Below are positions 1 to 8,611 of a DNA stretch of 64,000 nt, one piece after another. Both the position numbers and the translations under genes were made by a program. Within the stretch, counting starts at the first letter, position 1. Each line of letters opens with the position of its first letter. The notes under the pieces are model-generated. The model was not told the DNA's origin, did not search any database, and saw only the letters and a program-made list of their open reading frames with translations. The DNA lies in the NCBI RefSeq assembly GCF_013410115.1, contig NZ_JACCCV010000002.1, forward strand, positions 1,178,001 through 1,242,000, given 5' to 3'. The stretch comes from Tunturiibacter gelidiferens. GTDB taxonomy: Bacteria > Acidobacteriota > Terriglobia > Terriglobales > Acidobacteriaceae.

Positions 1-163
1 GCCGCTCACAAAATGCGGAATAGCGTTTGTGAGAAAAACGCCGCCAAACAAGTACGCTGCAGATTGACCCCATTCCATTTGGAAGGATGCTCCTTTTCGT
101 TGAACAAGAATTTTTCTTAGTTACATTCGCCTCAAACCTGTTCCAGAGCGCGGTGACGCCACC

Positions 164-727
164 TCACGCGCGGGTGCTGTCGAGGAGAGCGACGATCTCT
201 TTGGTCGTGCCGGTTTCACCCAAGCGCGGGAAGACCCTGGTGATGCTATTGATGTGAGCATCGAGGTTCATATCCGTCATAGCGTCCACAGCGAGGGTGA
301 CGTTGAAACCGTTCTCGTGCGCCTGCCGGGCAGTGGATTCGATACCGGAACTCGTGGCGACCCCGGCGACCACAACCTGCGTGACACCCAGCTTCTTCAG
401 ATGTTCCTCAAGACCCGTATTCGTGAAGGCTCCCCACGTCCGCTTCGTCACCGTGTGGTCTCGCGGCTGCTGGTTCAACTCAGGAACGAGATCCGTCCAT
501 CCGGCAGGAAACTCACGAACTCTGGGTGCCTGTTCCGTTCGCCCCGGTGCTCCGGCGGAGACGTTGACCAACACTACCGGCAAGTCATGTCGACGGAACG
601 CATCCGCTAATAAACTGGCATGCTTCACGACACCCCCCACGGGATGTGCGGTGGGCATCGCAACGATACCATTCTGCAGATCGATGATCACAAGAGCGGT
701 CTTCGGGTCAACAGCCGTTATTGCCAT
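164..727 (-). CDS. Isochorismatase-family hydrolase without the usual cysteine
   Basis: A 187-residue cytosolic protein with the isochorismatase fold, which hydrolyses isochorismate-like esters or small amides. The first strand ends in Asp16 (ALVIIDLQNG), followed by Lys95 (KRTWGAF) and the cis-peptide strand AGVATSSGIESTAR. The residue that is Cys in the nicotinamidase/N-carbamoylase branch is Gly128 here. The protein therefore belongs with the PhzD-like or uncharacterised members that keep only Asp and Lys, and the substrate cannot be named. The ATG at 727 follows a good AAGGAGAA ribosome site. It is transcribed divergently from a TetR regulator, the likely controller. Family assignment is sure; activity is open. 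Confidence 0.9.
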   Translation of the reverse strand: MAITAVDPKTALVIIDLQNGIVAMPTAHPVGGVVKHASLLADAFRRHDLPVVLVNVSAGAPGRTEQAPRVREFPAGWTDLVPELNQQPRDHTVTKRTWGAFTNTGLEEHLKKLGVTQVVVAGVATSSGIESTARQAHENGFNVTLAVDAMTDMNLDAHINSITRVFPRLGETGTTKEIVALLDSTRA

Positions 728-914
728 GGTGTTCTCCTTCTTTTGTTTCGAACTGCGGTTAGCCTGGAATGCGGAGCATTAGAAAAATTTCGACAGGAAC
801 CGTGAGCTACTGGTGAATCGGTCGTCGAGTACGGAGCTAGCGACACACCAATAACGCCGCTTCTGGATTGATAAGCCTGAGAGCTGTCGAGCAGGGATCG
901 GTGAGTCCTAAACA

Positions 915-950
915 TGAGGTAACCCTCAAGTTTGTTCTAAGGGCTTAGAA
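915..950. promoter_or_regulatory. Candidate TetR operator dyads
   Basis: Positions 935-950 form a perfect inverted repeat, TTCTAAG-GG-CTTAGAA, one base before the ATG of the TetR gene and covering its probable ribosome site. A weaker dyad, TGAGG-TAAC-CCTCA, lies at 915-928. Both are in the 224-bp spacer between the divergent hydrolase and regulator genes, the usual place for an autoregulatory TetR operator. Binding is inferred from symmetry and position. Confidence 0.55.
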
Positions 951-951
951 T

Positions 952-1569
952 ATGAGTATGTCCTCAACAATGTCAAGCCCGAGGCGGGCTCCACAGCAAG
1001 AGCGAGGAGAACGACGTCTTAGCCAGTTGCTGGAAGCCGCCGCGTCTCTGCTGGCTGAGGTTGGTTACGACGCTGCCACCATGACTGAGATCGCCGACCG
1101 CGCCAGTGCTTCCATCGGAACCCTCTATCAATACTTTCCCAATAAGCCGGCGATCGTCCTGGCACTCCGGAGACAATACGTCGCAGAGATGGAAGAGCGC
1201 TGGGCGCACCTCAACGAGCAGACCGTGGCGGAGATGACTGTGAGGCAGATAGCTCACCATCTCGTCCAACTGACGACTCGTTTCGTAGACGAACACCCAG
1301 CCTATTTCGCAATCCTTGACGCTCCGGTGAAATACAAGCGCAGTCAAGAAGCAAGAAACCGACTAAGGGAGAGAATCGCCAACGTATTCCGCAGCAAAAG
1401 ACCTGCCATTTCGCAAGAAATGGCGTTCCGAATGGCGAACGTCTCTCTGGGTATCATCAAAAGCATGAACAAGCTCTACGCAGAAGCCAATTTCAAAGAA
1501 CGGGAAGAACTTGTCAAGGAATACAAACTCGCTCTCGCTGCCTATCTAGAGTCGCGTTTGGCCCCATAA
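952..1569 (+). CDS. TetR/AcrR-family transcriptional regulator
   Basis: A 205-residue one-component repressor. The N-terminal helix-turn-helix is at about residues 22-66 and includes MTEIADRASASIGTLYQYFPNK, the TetR recognition-helix signature. The all-helical C-terminal ligand domain follows and resembles the TetR_C group common in soil bacteria. ATG codons at 952, 958 and 970 are all possible; 952 is chosen because AAGGG lies about 7 nt upstream. The dyad immediately before the start suggests autorepression and control of the divergent isochorismatase-like gene. The ligand cannot be predicted. Confidence 0.9.
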   Translation: MSMSSTMSSPRRAPQQERGERRLSQLLEAAASLLAEVGYDAATMTEIADRASASIGTLYQYFPNKPAIVLALRRQYVAEMEERWAHLNEQTVAEMTVRQIAHHLVQLTTRFVDEHPAYFAILDAPVKYKRSQEARNRLRERIANVFRSKRPAISQEMAFRMANVSLGIIKSMNKLYAEANFKEREELVKEYKLALAAYLESRLAP

Positions 1570-1637
1570 AGAAGTGACCAGACCCGATTTGTAGCCTGAA
1601 CCAATGGCCCCATAAGATCATCAACGCGGCTGCGACT

Positions 1638-2924
1638 TCACGTGAATCGAGTCCGCCGCCAAAGACACCACCCTCCGACGAAGAGACTAATCATCAACAC
1701 CACACTCAGAAACACGGCCCAACGAAAGTCCATCGTCAGCGGTGGCGTCATTGCCCGAACTCCCAGAGTGACAAAGACCGCAGTCGCAGTCAGAACGATG
1801 ACGTAGTCCCACCAACGACGCCGTCTGTCTCTTCCGTCGAGTTCATCTCCGGCCTGCGCCATCATCGTTCGCTGGTAGTTCAAGCCGTACCGATTGCACT
1901 CCCGCATTACAGCCTCATTCGTCGAACTTCGCTCCTTTGCCGATGCCACCGCTGTGCTGATAGCGAGTGCACCAAGGATCATAATGACTGACCCTGCAAT
2001 CACCATCGACTTATGCTGCCAGTCAGCCGCCGCTAATTCGCCGAATACCAGCGCACCCCACGCAAGTCCCCAAAGCTGATTCGTATTCGAAAGCGGGATC
2101 CCCCGTCCAATCCCCAAATACTTCGCCGCAAACTGTTGAAACAGATCCCCGATCACCCACACAAATCCCCCAAGAAATAGCCAGAACAACACTCCCGGCA
2201 TTTGAAACAGCCGGAACGCCGACGAGTGCAGCCCGCCATCCAGAGTCAGCGTTAACGCCAGCACTGTTCCCAACTCGCCCACCGTAAACACTGTCACAAA
2301 CGACAGCGGATTCATCCCGCTCAGATAAGCCTTGCGATACGGAACATACATGGTCCCCCACATCAGGCTCGCGCCCAACGCCGCAATAATCCCGCGAAAA
2401 GCATGACTCCCTACCACTCCGCCGTAGATCGTGCTGAAACCCAGCATCACCGCAGCAATCACGATTGCCATCGCGCCCACGACAACCTTTGCAATATTCC
2501 TTCCGCTCGCTCCCTCCAACTCTCGAAACAGAACTCGTCCCCAGAACAACCCAATCAGCGAGTTCGCATTCCACATCGGAAACGCCACAGCCAATCCCAC
2601 ATCACGAATCGCAAAGACGGTGAGAGTATTGGCCACCGCCCACAGCGCGCCCGCCATCAGCGCCCACACGATCAAATGCTTCCTCTCCGACAGATCCTCG
2701 AAGACGTAACCCGTCCCCTTCAACAGGGTAGGAAAGGTCCATCGCGCCGTAAATACCCCCGCAACCATACACAGCGAGATCGCAAACGGAGAGAACCCTG
2801 CATTCACAAGCTTCGTCGGAGCCTCCGCCGCGCCCAGCCAAACGCCCGCCGTCAATCCGCAGATGACACCCAAACCATGCAGAGACAACCGCGTTCTTCT
2901 CACCCGATCTAACGCAAGCGCCAT
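1638..2924 (-). CDS. GRP/DMT-type sugar permease
   Basis: A polytopic inner-membrane protein of 428 residues from the ATG at 2924, which is preceded by GAGGGAG. About ten hydrophobic segments cover residues 15-320 and resemble the glucose/ribose porter and RhaT branch of the drug/metabolite superfamily, for example the stretches around GVWLGAAEAPTK and NSLIGLFWGRVLFREL. A charged cytoplasmic stretch (GDELDGRDRRRRWW) and two more membrane segments follow at the C-terminus, which is longer than usual for the family. It is divergent from the alpha-N-acetylglucosaminidase gene, so import of the released sugar is a reasonable but unproven role. Confidence 0.75.
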   Translation of the reverse strand: MALALDRVRRTRLSLHGLGVICGLTAGVWLGAAEAPTKLVNAGFSPFAISLCMVAGVFTARWTFPTLLKGTGYVFEDLSERKHLIVWALMAGALWAVANTLTVFAIRDVGLAVAFPMWNANSLIGLFWGRVLFRELEGASGRNIAKVVVGAMAIVIAAVMLGFSTIYGGVVGSHAFRGIIAALGASLMWGTMYVPYRKAYLSGMNPLSFVTVFTVGELGTVLALTLTLDGGLHSSAFRLFQMPGVLFWLFLGGFVWVIGDLFQQFAAKYLGIGRGIPLSNTNQLWGLAWGALVFGELAAADWQHKSMVIAGSVIMILGALAISTAVASAKERSSTNEAVMRECNRYGLNYQRTMMAQAGDELDGRDRRRRWWDYVIVLTATAVFVTLGVRAMTPPLTMDFRWAVFLSVVLMISLFVGGWCLWRRTRFT

Positions 2925-3146
2925 TCGACTCCCTCGATGCTTTCCTTCAAACCGCCCGTATTCCACCGCTTTAATGCAACGCCGCCAGCAGAGCAATCCC
3001 CAGCACAAGCACACAGAGTGGAATTAGGAAGTGGCTGTCGGTAGCAATCGTCTTTACCCTTTTTCCGAAACTCACATCAACCTCCAAACGATCTTGTCCA
3101 TAGTAAGTGGTTACGCTCTCCATTAAACTTCGCTACATTGGTGTGC

Positions 3147-5363
3147 ATGCATTTGAGGCTGTTCCTCGCAATTCCGCTTGTCGCCATCGGCCTCATCGTG
3201 CCGCCTGCATCCGCGTGTGCCGAGTCGTCCACGTTACCAGCCGAAGGAGTGCTCCATCGGCTCATGCCTCATCTTGCGCCACAGTTACAACTCGCTCTCG
3301 TCCCGAAGCCCGACCACAAGGACTATTTCCGGATCACCGGCACCCGAGGCCACATTCTCGTTGCAGCAGCCACGCAGCCTACCTTGCTGTATGGCGTCAA
3401 CTGGTATCTGAAGTACGTAGCCCACTTGCAGATTTCACCCAACGGCTCACAGCTCGGCTCTCCCGGCCTGATCCTCCCCGCACCTGACGTCCCAATCGAG
3501 AAGCCCGCTCTTTACCCCTGGCGCTACGCCCTGAATGAGAACGTCGATGGCTACTCCGCTCCTTACTGGGATCAGGAACGCTGGCAGCATGAGATAGACA
3601 TCCTCGCCCTGAGCGGCACCAACGCCATCCTCATCGAACGCGGCATGGACCTTGTTCTCTACCAAACCTTTCGCGACTCCGGCTACTCAGACGAGGCCAT
3701 CCGAAACTGGATCGTTCAGCCAGCTCACCAAAACTGGCAGCTGATGGGCAACATGTGTTGCTTCCAGGGTCCCATCTCCATGGAGCTTCTCGAAAAACGT
3801 TCTCACTCAGCACAACAACTCATCGCCGCACTCCGCAGCCTCGGCATCACGCCCGTTCTGCCCGGCTACTACGGCATCGTCCCCGCCGACTTTGCCTCCC
3901 TTCACCCCGGCGCACACGTCATCAGGCAAGGCGACTGGAATGGATTCACTCGCCCCGGTTGGCTCGATCCCCGCGATCCAAACTTCGACAAACTAGCGAC
4001 ATCTTTCTACCGCCATCAGCACGCCCTCTATGGCGATTCGGCCATCTACGACATGGAGATCTTCCAGGAGGGCGGCGCAGCCGGCGACGTCCCGGTTCCA
4101 GCCGCCGCAAAAAAAGTGCAACAAGCCCTCATGCGCGACCACCCCAACGCGCTCTGGATGCTCCTCGGATGGCAGCAAAACCCAACCCAGGAGTTACTCT
4201 CTGCCGTAGACACCAGTCACGTTCTCATAGCCGAGATCGAGCAAGGCCGCATCCCCCGAGAGAACCGTGACCGCGAGTTTCGTGGTGCATCCTGGCTCTA
4301 CGGTGGACTCTGGGAGTTCGGCGGACGCACCACCATGGGAGCGCCCCTCTACGACTACGCCGTTCGCCTCCCCAAATTGGCCGCGCTCCCCAACAGCCGC
4401 ATCGTCGGGACCGCCGTCTTCACCGAAGGCATGGACACCAACCCCTTCGCCTTCGACTTCTACACCGAGATGGCCTGGCACACTGATTCCGTCGACCTGG
4501 CCGAATGGACCAACGCCTACGCAACCCGCCGATACGGAGCGGACGACTCACACGCTCGTCGCGCCTGGCAGATCCTACTCCAAACAGCCTACGGCTACCG
4601 AGCCGACGGCAACACACAGCACGGAGAACGCGACGCCTCACAAGACTCCGTCTTCAACTCCCAGCCATCCCTGACCGCAGCACGCGCCGCAACATGGTCC
4701 CCCGACGTCTTGCGCTACAACCCAGCCGACTTCGCCCCCGCACTCACCGAACTTCTCGAAGTCGACCCCGCATTACGCTCCACCGAAACCTATCACTACG
4801 ACCTCGTCGACGTAGCCCGGCAGGCGATGGCCAATGAGAGCCGCCGCCTCTTGCCGCTGATCAAGCAAGCCTACGACTCCAAAGACAAGACGGCCTTCGC
4901 CAAACTCACGAAGGAATGGCTTCACGACATGGAGCTACAGGACCAACTCCTCCAGACCAGCCCCTTCTTCCTTCTCGGAAGATGGCTCTCCTTCGTCCCG
5001 CCCTGGGCATCGTCACCAGGGGAGCTCGAACGGCTCAACTACGATGCCCGCTCCATCCTCACCACCTGGGGCGACCGCAAGGCCAGCGAGTACGGCCTTC
5101 ACGAGTACGGCAACCGAGACTGGGCTGGCTTGACGAGCGACTACTACATGGTCCGCTGGCAGATGTACTTCGACTCGCTCTCTGCCTCGCTCGATACCGG
5201 CGAAGCCCCAAAGCCCATGGACTGGTATTCCTTCGGCGACGATTGGAATCACAGCCGCAAAACCTACGACGCCGAGCCGCACGGCGACTCCTACGCCGCT
5301 GCTCTTGCTATCGCCCGCACCCTTCACCTCGCTCCCAACCAACAGTCCGAGGCTCACCAGTAA
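3147..5363 (+). CDS. Secreted GH89 alpha-N-acetylglucosaminidase
   Basis: A 738-residue glycoside hydrolase that should release terminal alpha-linked N-acetylglucosamine from glycans, homologous to human NAGLU. The ATG at 3147 is preferred over the TTG at 3138 because it directly precedes a clean signal peptide (LFLAIPLVAIGLIVPPASACA). The N-terminal alpha/beta domain is followed by the (beta/alpha)8 barrel; WRYALNENVDGYS, GTNAILIERGMD and QGPISMELLEKR are typical of GH89. Glu304 (YDMEIFQEGG) and Glu427 (VFTEGMDTNP) are the likely acid/base and nucleophile. The stop is 3 nt before the HGSNAT-like gene, so the two are co-transcribed. Export to the periplasm or outside is expected. Confidence 0.93.
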   Translation: MHLRLFLAIPLVAIGLIVPPASACAESSTLPAEGVLHRLMPHLAPQLQLALVPKPDHKDYFRITGTRGHILVAAATQPTLLYGVNWYLKYVAHLQISPNGSQLGSPGLILPAPDVPIEKPALYPWRYALNENVDGYSAPYWDQERWQHEIDILALSGTNAILIERGMDLVLYQTFRDSGYSDEAIRNWIVQPAHQNWQLMGNMCCFQGPISMELLEKRSHSAQQLIAALRSLGITPVLPGYYGIVPADFASLHPGAHVIRQGDWNGFTRPGWLDPRDPNFDKLATSFYRHQHALYGDSAIYDMEIFQEGGAAGDVPVPAAAKKVQQALMRDHPNALWMLLGWQQNPTQELLSAVDTSHVLIAEIEQGRIPRENRDREFRGASWLYGGLWEFGGRTTMGAPLYDYAVRLPKLAALPNSRIVGTAVFTEGMDTNPFAFDFYTEMAWHTDSVDLAEWTNAYATRRYGADDSHARRAWQILLQTAYGYRADGNTQHGERDASQDSVFNSQPSLTAARAATWSPDVLRYNPADFAPALTELLEVDPALRSTETYHYDLVDVARQAMANESRRLLPLIKQAYDSKDKTAFAKLTKEWLHDMELQDQLLQTSPFFLLGRWLSFVPPWASSPGELERLNYDARSILTTWGDRKASEYGLHEYGNRDWAGLTSDYYMVRWQMYFDSLSASLDTGEAPKPMDWYSFGDDWNHSRKTYDAEPHGDSYAAALAIARTLHLAPNQQSEAHQ

Positions 5364-5366
5364 ACT

Positions 5367-6554
5367 ATGACCACAATGAGCGCACCCTCCGAAACCCCTT
5401 GGCCCTCTCTTACCGGCGCCCGTCCAGCACGCCTTCTCTCACTCGACTTCCTGCGCGGCCTCACCATCGCCTTCATGATTCTCGTCAACAACAACGGCGA
5501 TGAACTCCGAGCCTACTGGCCCCTCAAACACGCCGCCTGGAACGGCTTCACCCCAACCGATCTCGTCTTTCCCACCTTCCTCTTTCTCGTCGGTATCTCG
5601 ACCGTCTTCTCCACTGCCTCGAGGCTCGCTCAAGGCGCCACCCGACAATCCCTCTTGCTCCACGTCCTCCGCCGTGCCGTGATCCTCTTCCTGCTCGGCC
5701 TCCTGGTCAACAGCTTTCCCTTCTTCAACCTCCACACCATGCGCTTCTACGGAGTGCTCCCCCGCATCGCCATCTGCTACTTCGTCGTTGCCTCGCTCTA
5801 TCTCATCAGCCCCGGCTGGCGCAGCAAAGCAGTTCTAGCCGTCTCCGCACTCCTTGCCTACTGGATCCTGATGCGCTTCGTCCCTGTCCCGGGATACGGC
5901 GTTCCCACCCACGACATTCCTCTCCTCGACCGCGACGCCAATCTCACCGCATGGCTCGACCGACAGATCTTCTCCGCCTCTCATCTCTACGAGCACACCC
6001 GCGACCCCGAAGGTCTTCTCAGCACCATCCCCGCCCTCGCCACCGCTCTCCTCGGCGTCCTCACCGGCATCTGGCTGCGCACCCAGCGCACGCTCAATCA
6101 GAAGATAACCGGCATCGCCACAGCAGGCCTCAGCGGCATTCTTCTCGGAGGACTCTGGAACCTCTCCTTCCCCATCAACAAAAAACTCTGGACCAGTTCC
6201 TACGTCCTCTTCGCCGGCGGCCTCAGCCTCTCCCTCCTCGCCCTGAGCCTGTTCATCGTCGATCTACCCAAGAAACAAAACGCCAAACAAAATCACGACG
6301 GCCTCCTCAAGCCCTTTTTCATCTTTGGAACCAACGCCATCGTCGCCTACGTCTTCTCCGAGCTACTGGCAGCTGCACTATCAAGCATCCCCGTCCATCC
6401 AGGCGTCAACCTTCAGCAATCCATCTTTCGCTCGATCCTGCAGGCCGTTCCGAACACAGCATTCGCCTCTCTGCTCTACGCCCTCGCGTTCGTAGCCGTA
6501 TGCTGGCTCTTCGTAGCCGTCCTCTACCGCCGCAAAATCTTCATCAAGATCTAA
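5367..6554 (+). CDS. HGSNAT-type (DUF5009) membrane acetyltransferase
   Basis: A 395-residue polytopic protein with about ten or eleven membrane segments. The N-terminal part (LDFLRGLTIAFMILVNN, then KHAAWNGFTPTDLVFPTF) matches bacterial homologues of human heparan-alpha-glucosaminide N-acetyltransferase. His55 in KHAAWNG corresponds to the active-site histidine of the human enzyme. The human enzyme moves acetyl from cytosolic acetyl-CoA across the membrane to a terminal glucosamine. Being 3 nt behind a NAGLU homologue, it may acetylate a glucosamine terminus so that GH89 can cut it. That role is inferred; the bacterial acceptor is unknown. Confidence 0.85.
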   Translation: MTTMSAPSETPWPSLTGARPARLLSLDFLRGLTIAFMILVNNNGDELRAYWPLKHAAWNGFTPTDLVFPTFLFLVGISTVFSTASRLAQGATRQSLLLHVLRRAVILFLLGLLVNSFPFFNLHTMRFYGVLPRIAICYFVVASLYLISPGWRSKAVLAVSALLAYWILMRFVPVPGYGVPTHDIPLLDRDANLTAWLDRQIFSASHLYEHTRDPEGLLSTIPALATALLGVLTGIWLRTQRTLNQKITGIATAGLSGILLGGLWNLSFPINKKLWTSSYVLFAGGLSLSLLALSLFIVDLPKKQNAKQNHDGLLKPFFIFGTNAIVAYVFSELLAAALSSIPVHPGVNLQQSIFRSILQAVPNTAFASLLYALAFVAVCWLFVAVLYRRKIFIKI

Positions 6555-6570
6555 ACCACACCCAACCATC

Positions 6571-6598
6571 ATGTGTCCGGCGATATCGCCGGACACAT
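6571..6598. promoter_or_regulatory. Perfect 28-bp palindrome before the PfkB kinase
   Basis: A perfect palindrome with no spacer, centred on GATATC; one half is ATGTGTCCGGCGAT. It lies 17 bp after the acetyltransferase stop and 22 bp before the kinase ATG. No T-run follows, so an intrinsic terminator is unlikely. An operator for a dimeric regulator, or an intercistronic mRNA hairpin (12 bp with a 4-nt loop), are the candidates. Confidence 0.7.
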
Positions 6599-6619
6599 AA
6601 TTCCATTTACAGTGACAAG

Positions 6620-7555
6620 ATGACGAAACTGTCGAAGGTCGATCTCGTGGGCGTGGGGCTCAACGCCACCGACACCGTTATCCCCCTGACAAACTACCCA
6701 CCACGTGGCTCTAAGGTTGAGTACCAAACTGCGACCGTCCTACCGGGAGGACAAGTCGCGTCGACAGTCGTCGCCTGCCAGCGCTGGGGAATCAAAACAC
6801 GATATGTAGGCAAGCTGGGCGACGACGCAGCCGCCGCACTTCATCGCGAAGCCTTCGCTCACGCGGGAGTCGAGACCCAAATCATCACAGCCGCAGGCGC
6901 CGCCAGTCCACAGTCCTTGATCCTCGTCGACGCCGGCGGCGAAAGAACCGTCCTCTGCCGCCGAGACGAACGACTCATCCTTCAGCCGACCGACCTCAAC
7001 CGCGAATGGATCGTCAACGCGCGGGCGCTTCATGTCGATGGCCACGACACCGCCGCTGCAACCCTCGCGGCGACCTGGGCTCGCGCTGCCGGCATACCGG
7101 TCATCGCCGATTTAGATGAGCTCTATCTCGGCGTAGAAGAGCTCATCGAAAACATCGACTACCTCATTGTGAGCCGGGATTTCCCCCAACGTCTGACGTC
7201 GGAGCCCAGCCTCGAAAAAGCGCTACAGCTAATCCAACGTCGCTATAAATGCACTCTCGTAGCCGCCACGCTGGGCGAAGAGGGCGTCGTCGCCTGGGAT
7301 GGCAAGCAGTTCCATCACACTCCCGCCTTTTGCGTCTCCGTTGTCGACACCACCGGCGCCGGAGATATCTTCCACGCAGGATTCATCTACGGCCTGCTGC
7401 AAGAATGGCCTCTTGCACGCCAACTCGACTTTGCCTGCGCCGCAGCTGCTCTGAACTGCACCGCCGTAGGCGCCAGAGGCGGAATCCAACCCCTCGAAAC
7501 CATCGAAGATCTAATGAAAGCCGGCTCACGACATCACACGCCTCACTATGTCTAG
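6620..7555 (+). CDS. PfkB/ribokinase-family sugar kinase
   Basis: A 311-residue cytosolic kinase that phosphorylates a sugar or nucleoside with ATP. The N-terminal substrate strands (VGVGLNATDTVIPL, VLPGGQVASTVVACQRWG) and the second PfkB signature (VDTTGAGDIFHAGFIYGLLQ) are present; Asp249 is the catalytic base in GAGD. Although the reading frame is open further upstream, the ATG at 6620 is where family similarity begins, and the upstream part is out-of-frame coding of the acetyltransferase. It sits third in the glycan locus, so an aminosugar or ribokinase-like substrate is plausible, but the specific sugar is not determined. Confidence 0.88.
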   Translation: MTKLSKVDLVGVGLNATDTVIPLTNYPPRGSKVEYQTATVLPGGQVASTVVACQRWGIKTRYVGKLGDDAAAALHREAFAHAGVETQIITAAGAASPQSLILVDAGGERTVLCRRDERLILQPTDLNREWIVNARALHVDGHDTAAATLAATWARAAGIPVIADLDELYLGVEELIENIDYLIVSRDFPQRLTSEPSLEKALQLIQRRYKCTLVAATLGEEGVVAWDGKQFHHTPAFCVSVVDTTGAGDIFHAGFIYGLLQEWPLARQLDFACAAAALNCTAVGARGGIQPLETIEDLMKAGSRHHTPHYV

Positions 7556-7605
7556 GTCCGTTCACTAAGCTGCTCGCTAGATTTTCAGAAGGACTCGCAC
7601 CCCTC

Positions 7606-8550
7606 ATGAAGAGCTCCGCTCCAATCTCACAGCAAAATCTCCAAGCAAATCCAGAGCTGAGCCGGGCCACCCACGCTCTGGCGATCGAAAAAGTCGTGGG
7701 CTTCAGCTCGCATCACGCCCAGGACTCCCTCGCCGTCGAGGAGCCACTCGAGATCCAACTTGCCCACGGCGCTCTCGACGCAAGATCCGTAAAGTCCATC
7801 TCCGTCACTATGCGCACACCCGGCCACGACTTCGACCTCGTCGCGGGCTTCCTCATGACCGAAGGAGTCGTGCGCGACCCAAACGACATCGACCAGATCG
7901 TCTATCTCGCCAACAGCACCGAACTCCCCGCAGCAAATCTCCAGATGGAGAGCGCGCTCCCTTATCGGCCGGAGAAAAACGTCGTCCGCGTAGACCTCGC
8001 ACCCGATGTGGCCGTGAGCCTCGCCAATCTCGAGCGAAACTTCTACACCACCTCCAGCTGCGGCATCTGCGGCAAAGCCTCGCTGCTTGCGCTCCAGACC
8101 GTCTGTCCACCACGCAGAAAAAACGTCTTTCAAATTGAAGCCGACACTCTTTATCAGCTCCCGAATCGCCTGCGCGAAGCACAAACCCTCTTCAATCAAA
8201 CCGGCGGAATTCACGGCGCAGCTCTCTTCAACTCCGCCGGTGAATTCCTCTCCGTCCGCGAAGATGTTGGCCGCCACAACGCCGTCGACAAGCTCCTCGG
8301 TGCAGAGTTTCTCGCCGACCGCACTCCCCTCCGCGACACACTGCTCTTACTCTCCGGCCGCGCCAGCTTCGAGCTCCTGCAGAAAGCTCTAATGGGCGGA
8401 GTCGCCATGGTCGCCTCTGTCGGTGCTCCCTCAAGCCTCGCCGTACAAGTTGCAAAGGACTTCGACATCACCCTCGCAGGCTTCCTCCGCGAAGGTCACT
8501 TCAACATCTACAACGGCGCACACCACATACTCGGTTACACATCAGACTAA
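7606..8550 (+). CDS. fdhD: Formate dehydrogenase accessory sulfurtransferase FdhD
   Basis: A 314-residue protein of the FdhD family. In E. coli, FdhD transfers sulfur from IscS to the molybdenum cofactor of formate dehydrogenase. Family signatures are EEPLEIQLAHG, the TTSSCGICGKASL loop with the paired Cys152 and Cys155 that relay sulfur, EDVGRHNAVDK and SGRASFELLQKA. The ATG at 7606 is chosen because similarity starts soon after it. No formate dehydrogenase or molybdopterin gene is in this window, so its client enzyme lies elsewhere. It is convergent with htrA, with a terminator for the latter between them. Confidence 0.93.
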   Translation: MKSSAPISQQNLQANPELSRATHALAIEKVVGFSSHHAQDSLAVEEPLEIQLAHGALDARSVKSISVTMRTPGHDFDLVAGFLMTEGVVRDPNDIDQIVYLANSTELPAANLQMESALPYRPEKNVVRVDLAPDVAVSLANLERNFYTTSSCGICGKASLLALQTVCPPRRKNVFQIEADTLYQLPNRLREAQTLFNQTGGIHGAALFNSAGEFLSVREDVGRHNAVDKLLGAEFLADRTPLRDTLLLLSGRASFELLQKALMGGVAMVASVGAPSSLAVQVAKDFDITLAGFLREGHFNIYNGAHHILGYTSD

Positions 8551-8566
8551 GCACGACACTAAAAAA

Positions 8567-8596
8567 AAGGCCGCCACGATCTCCCGCAGCGGCCTT
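8567..8596 (-). terminator. Intrinsic terminator of the blaI-blaR-htrA operon
   Basis: On the minus strand an 8-bp stem (AAGGCCGC/GCGGCCTT, 14-nt loop) is followed by seven or eight T residues, encoded as the A-run at 8561-8568. It lies 16 nt past the htrA stop and between the convergent fdhD and htrA genes. Confidence 0.85.
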
Positions 8597-8611
8597 CACT
8601 ACGTCAAGCGC

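Noticed and set aside
5951..6619. In-frame upstream extension of the PfkB kinase
   Set aside because: The extension lies wholly in another frame of the acetyltransferase gene, is Arg/Pro/His-rich, and family similarity begins only at 6620.
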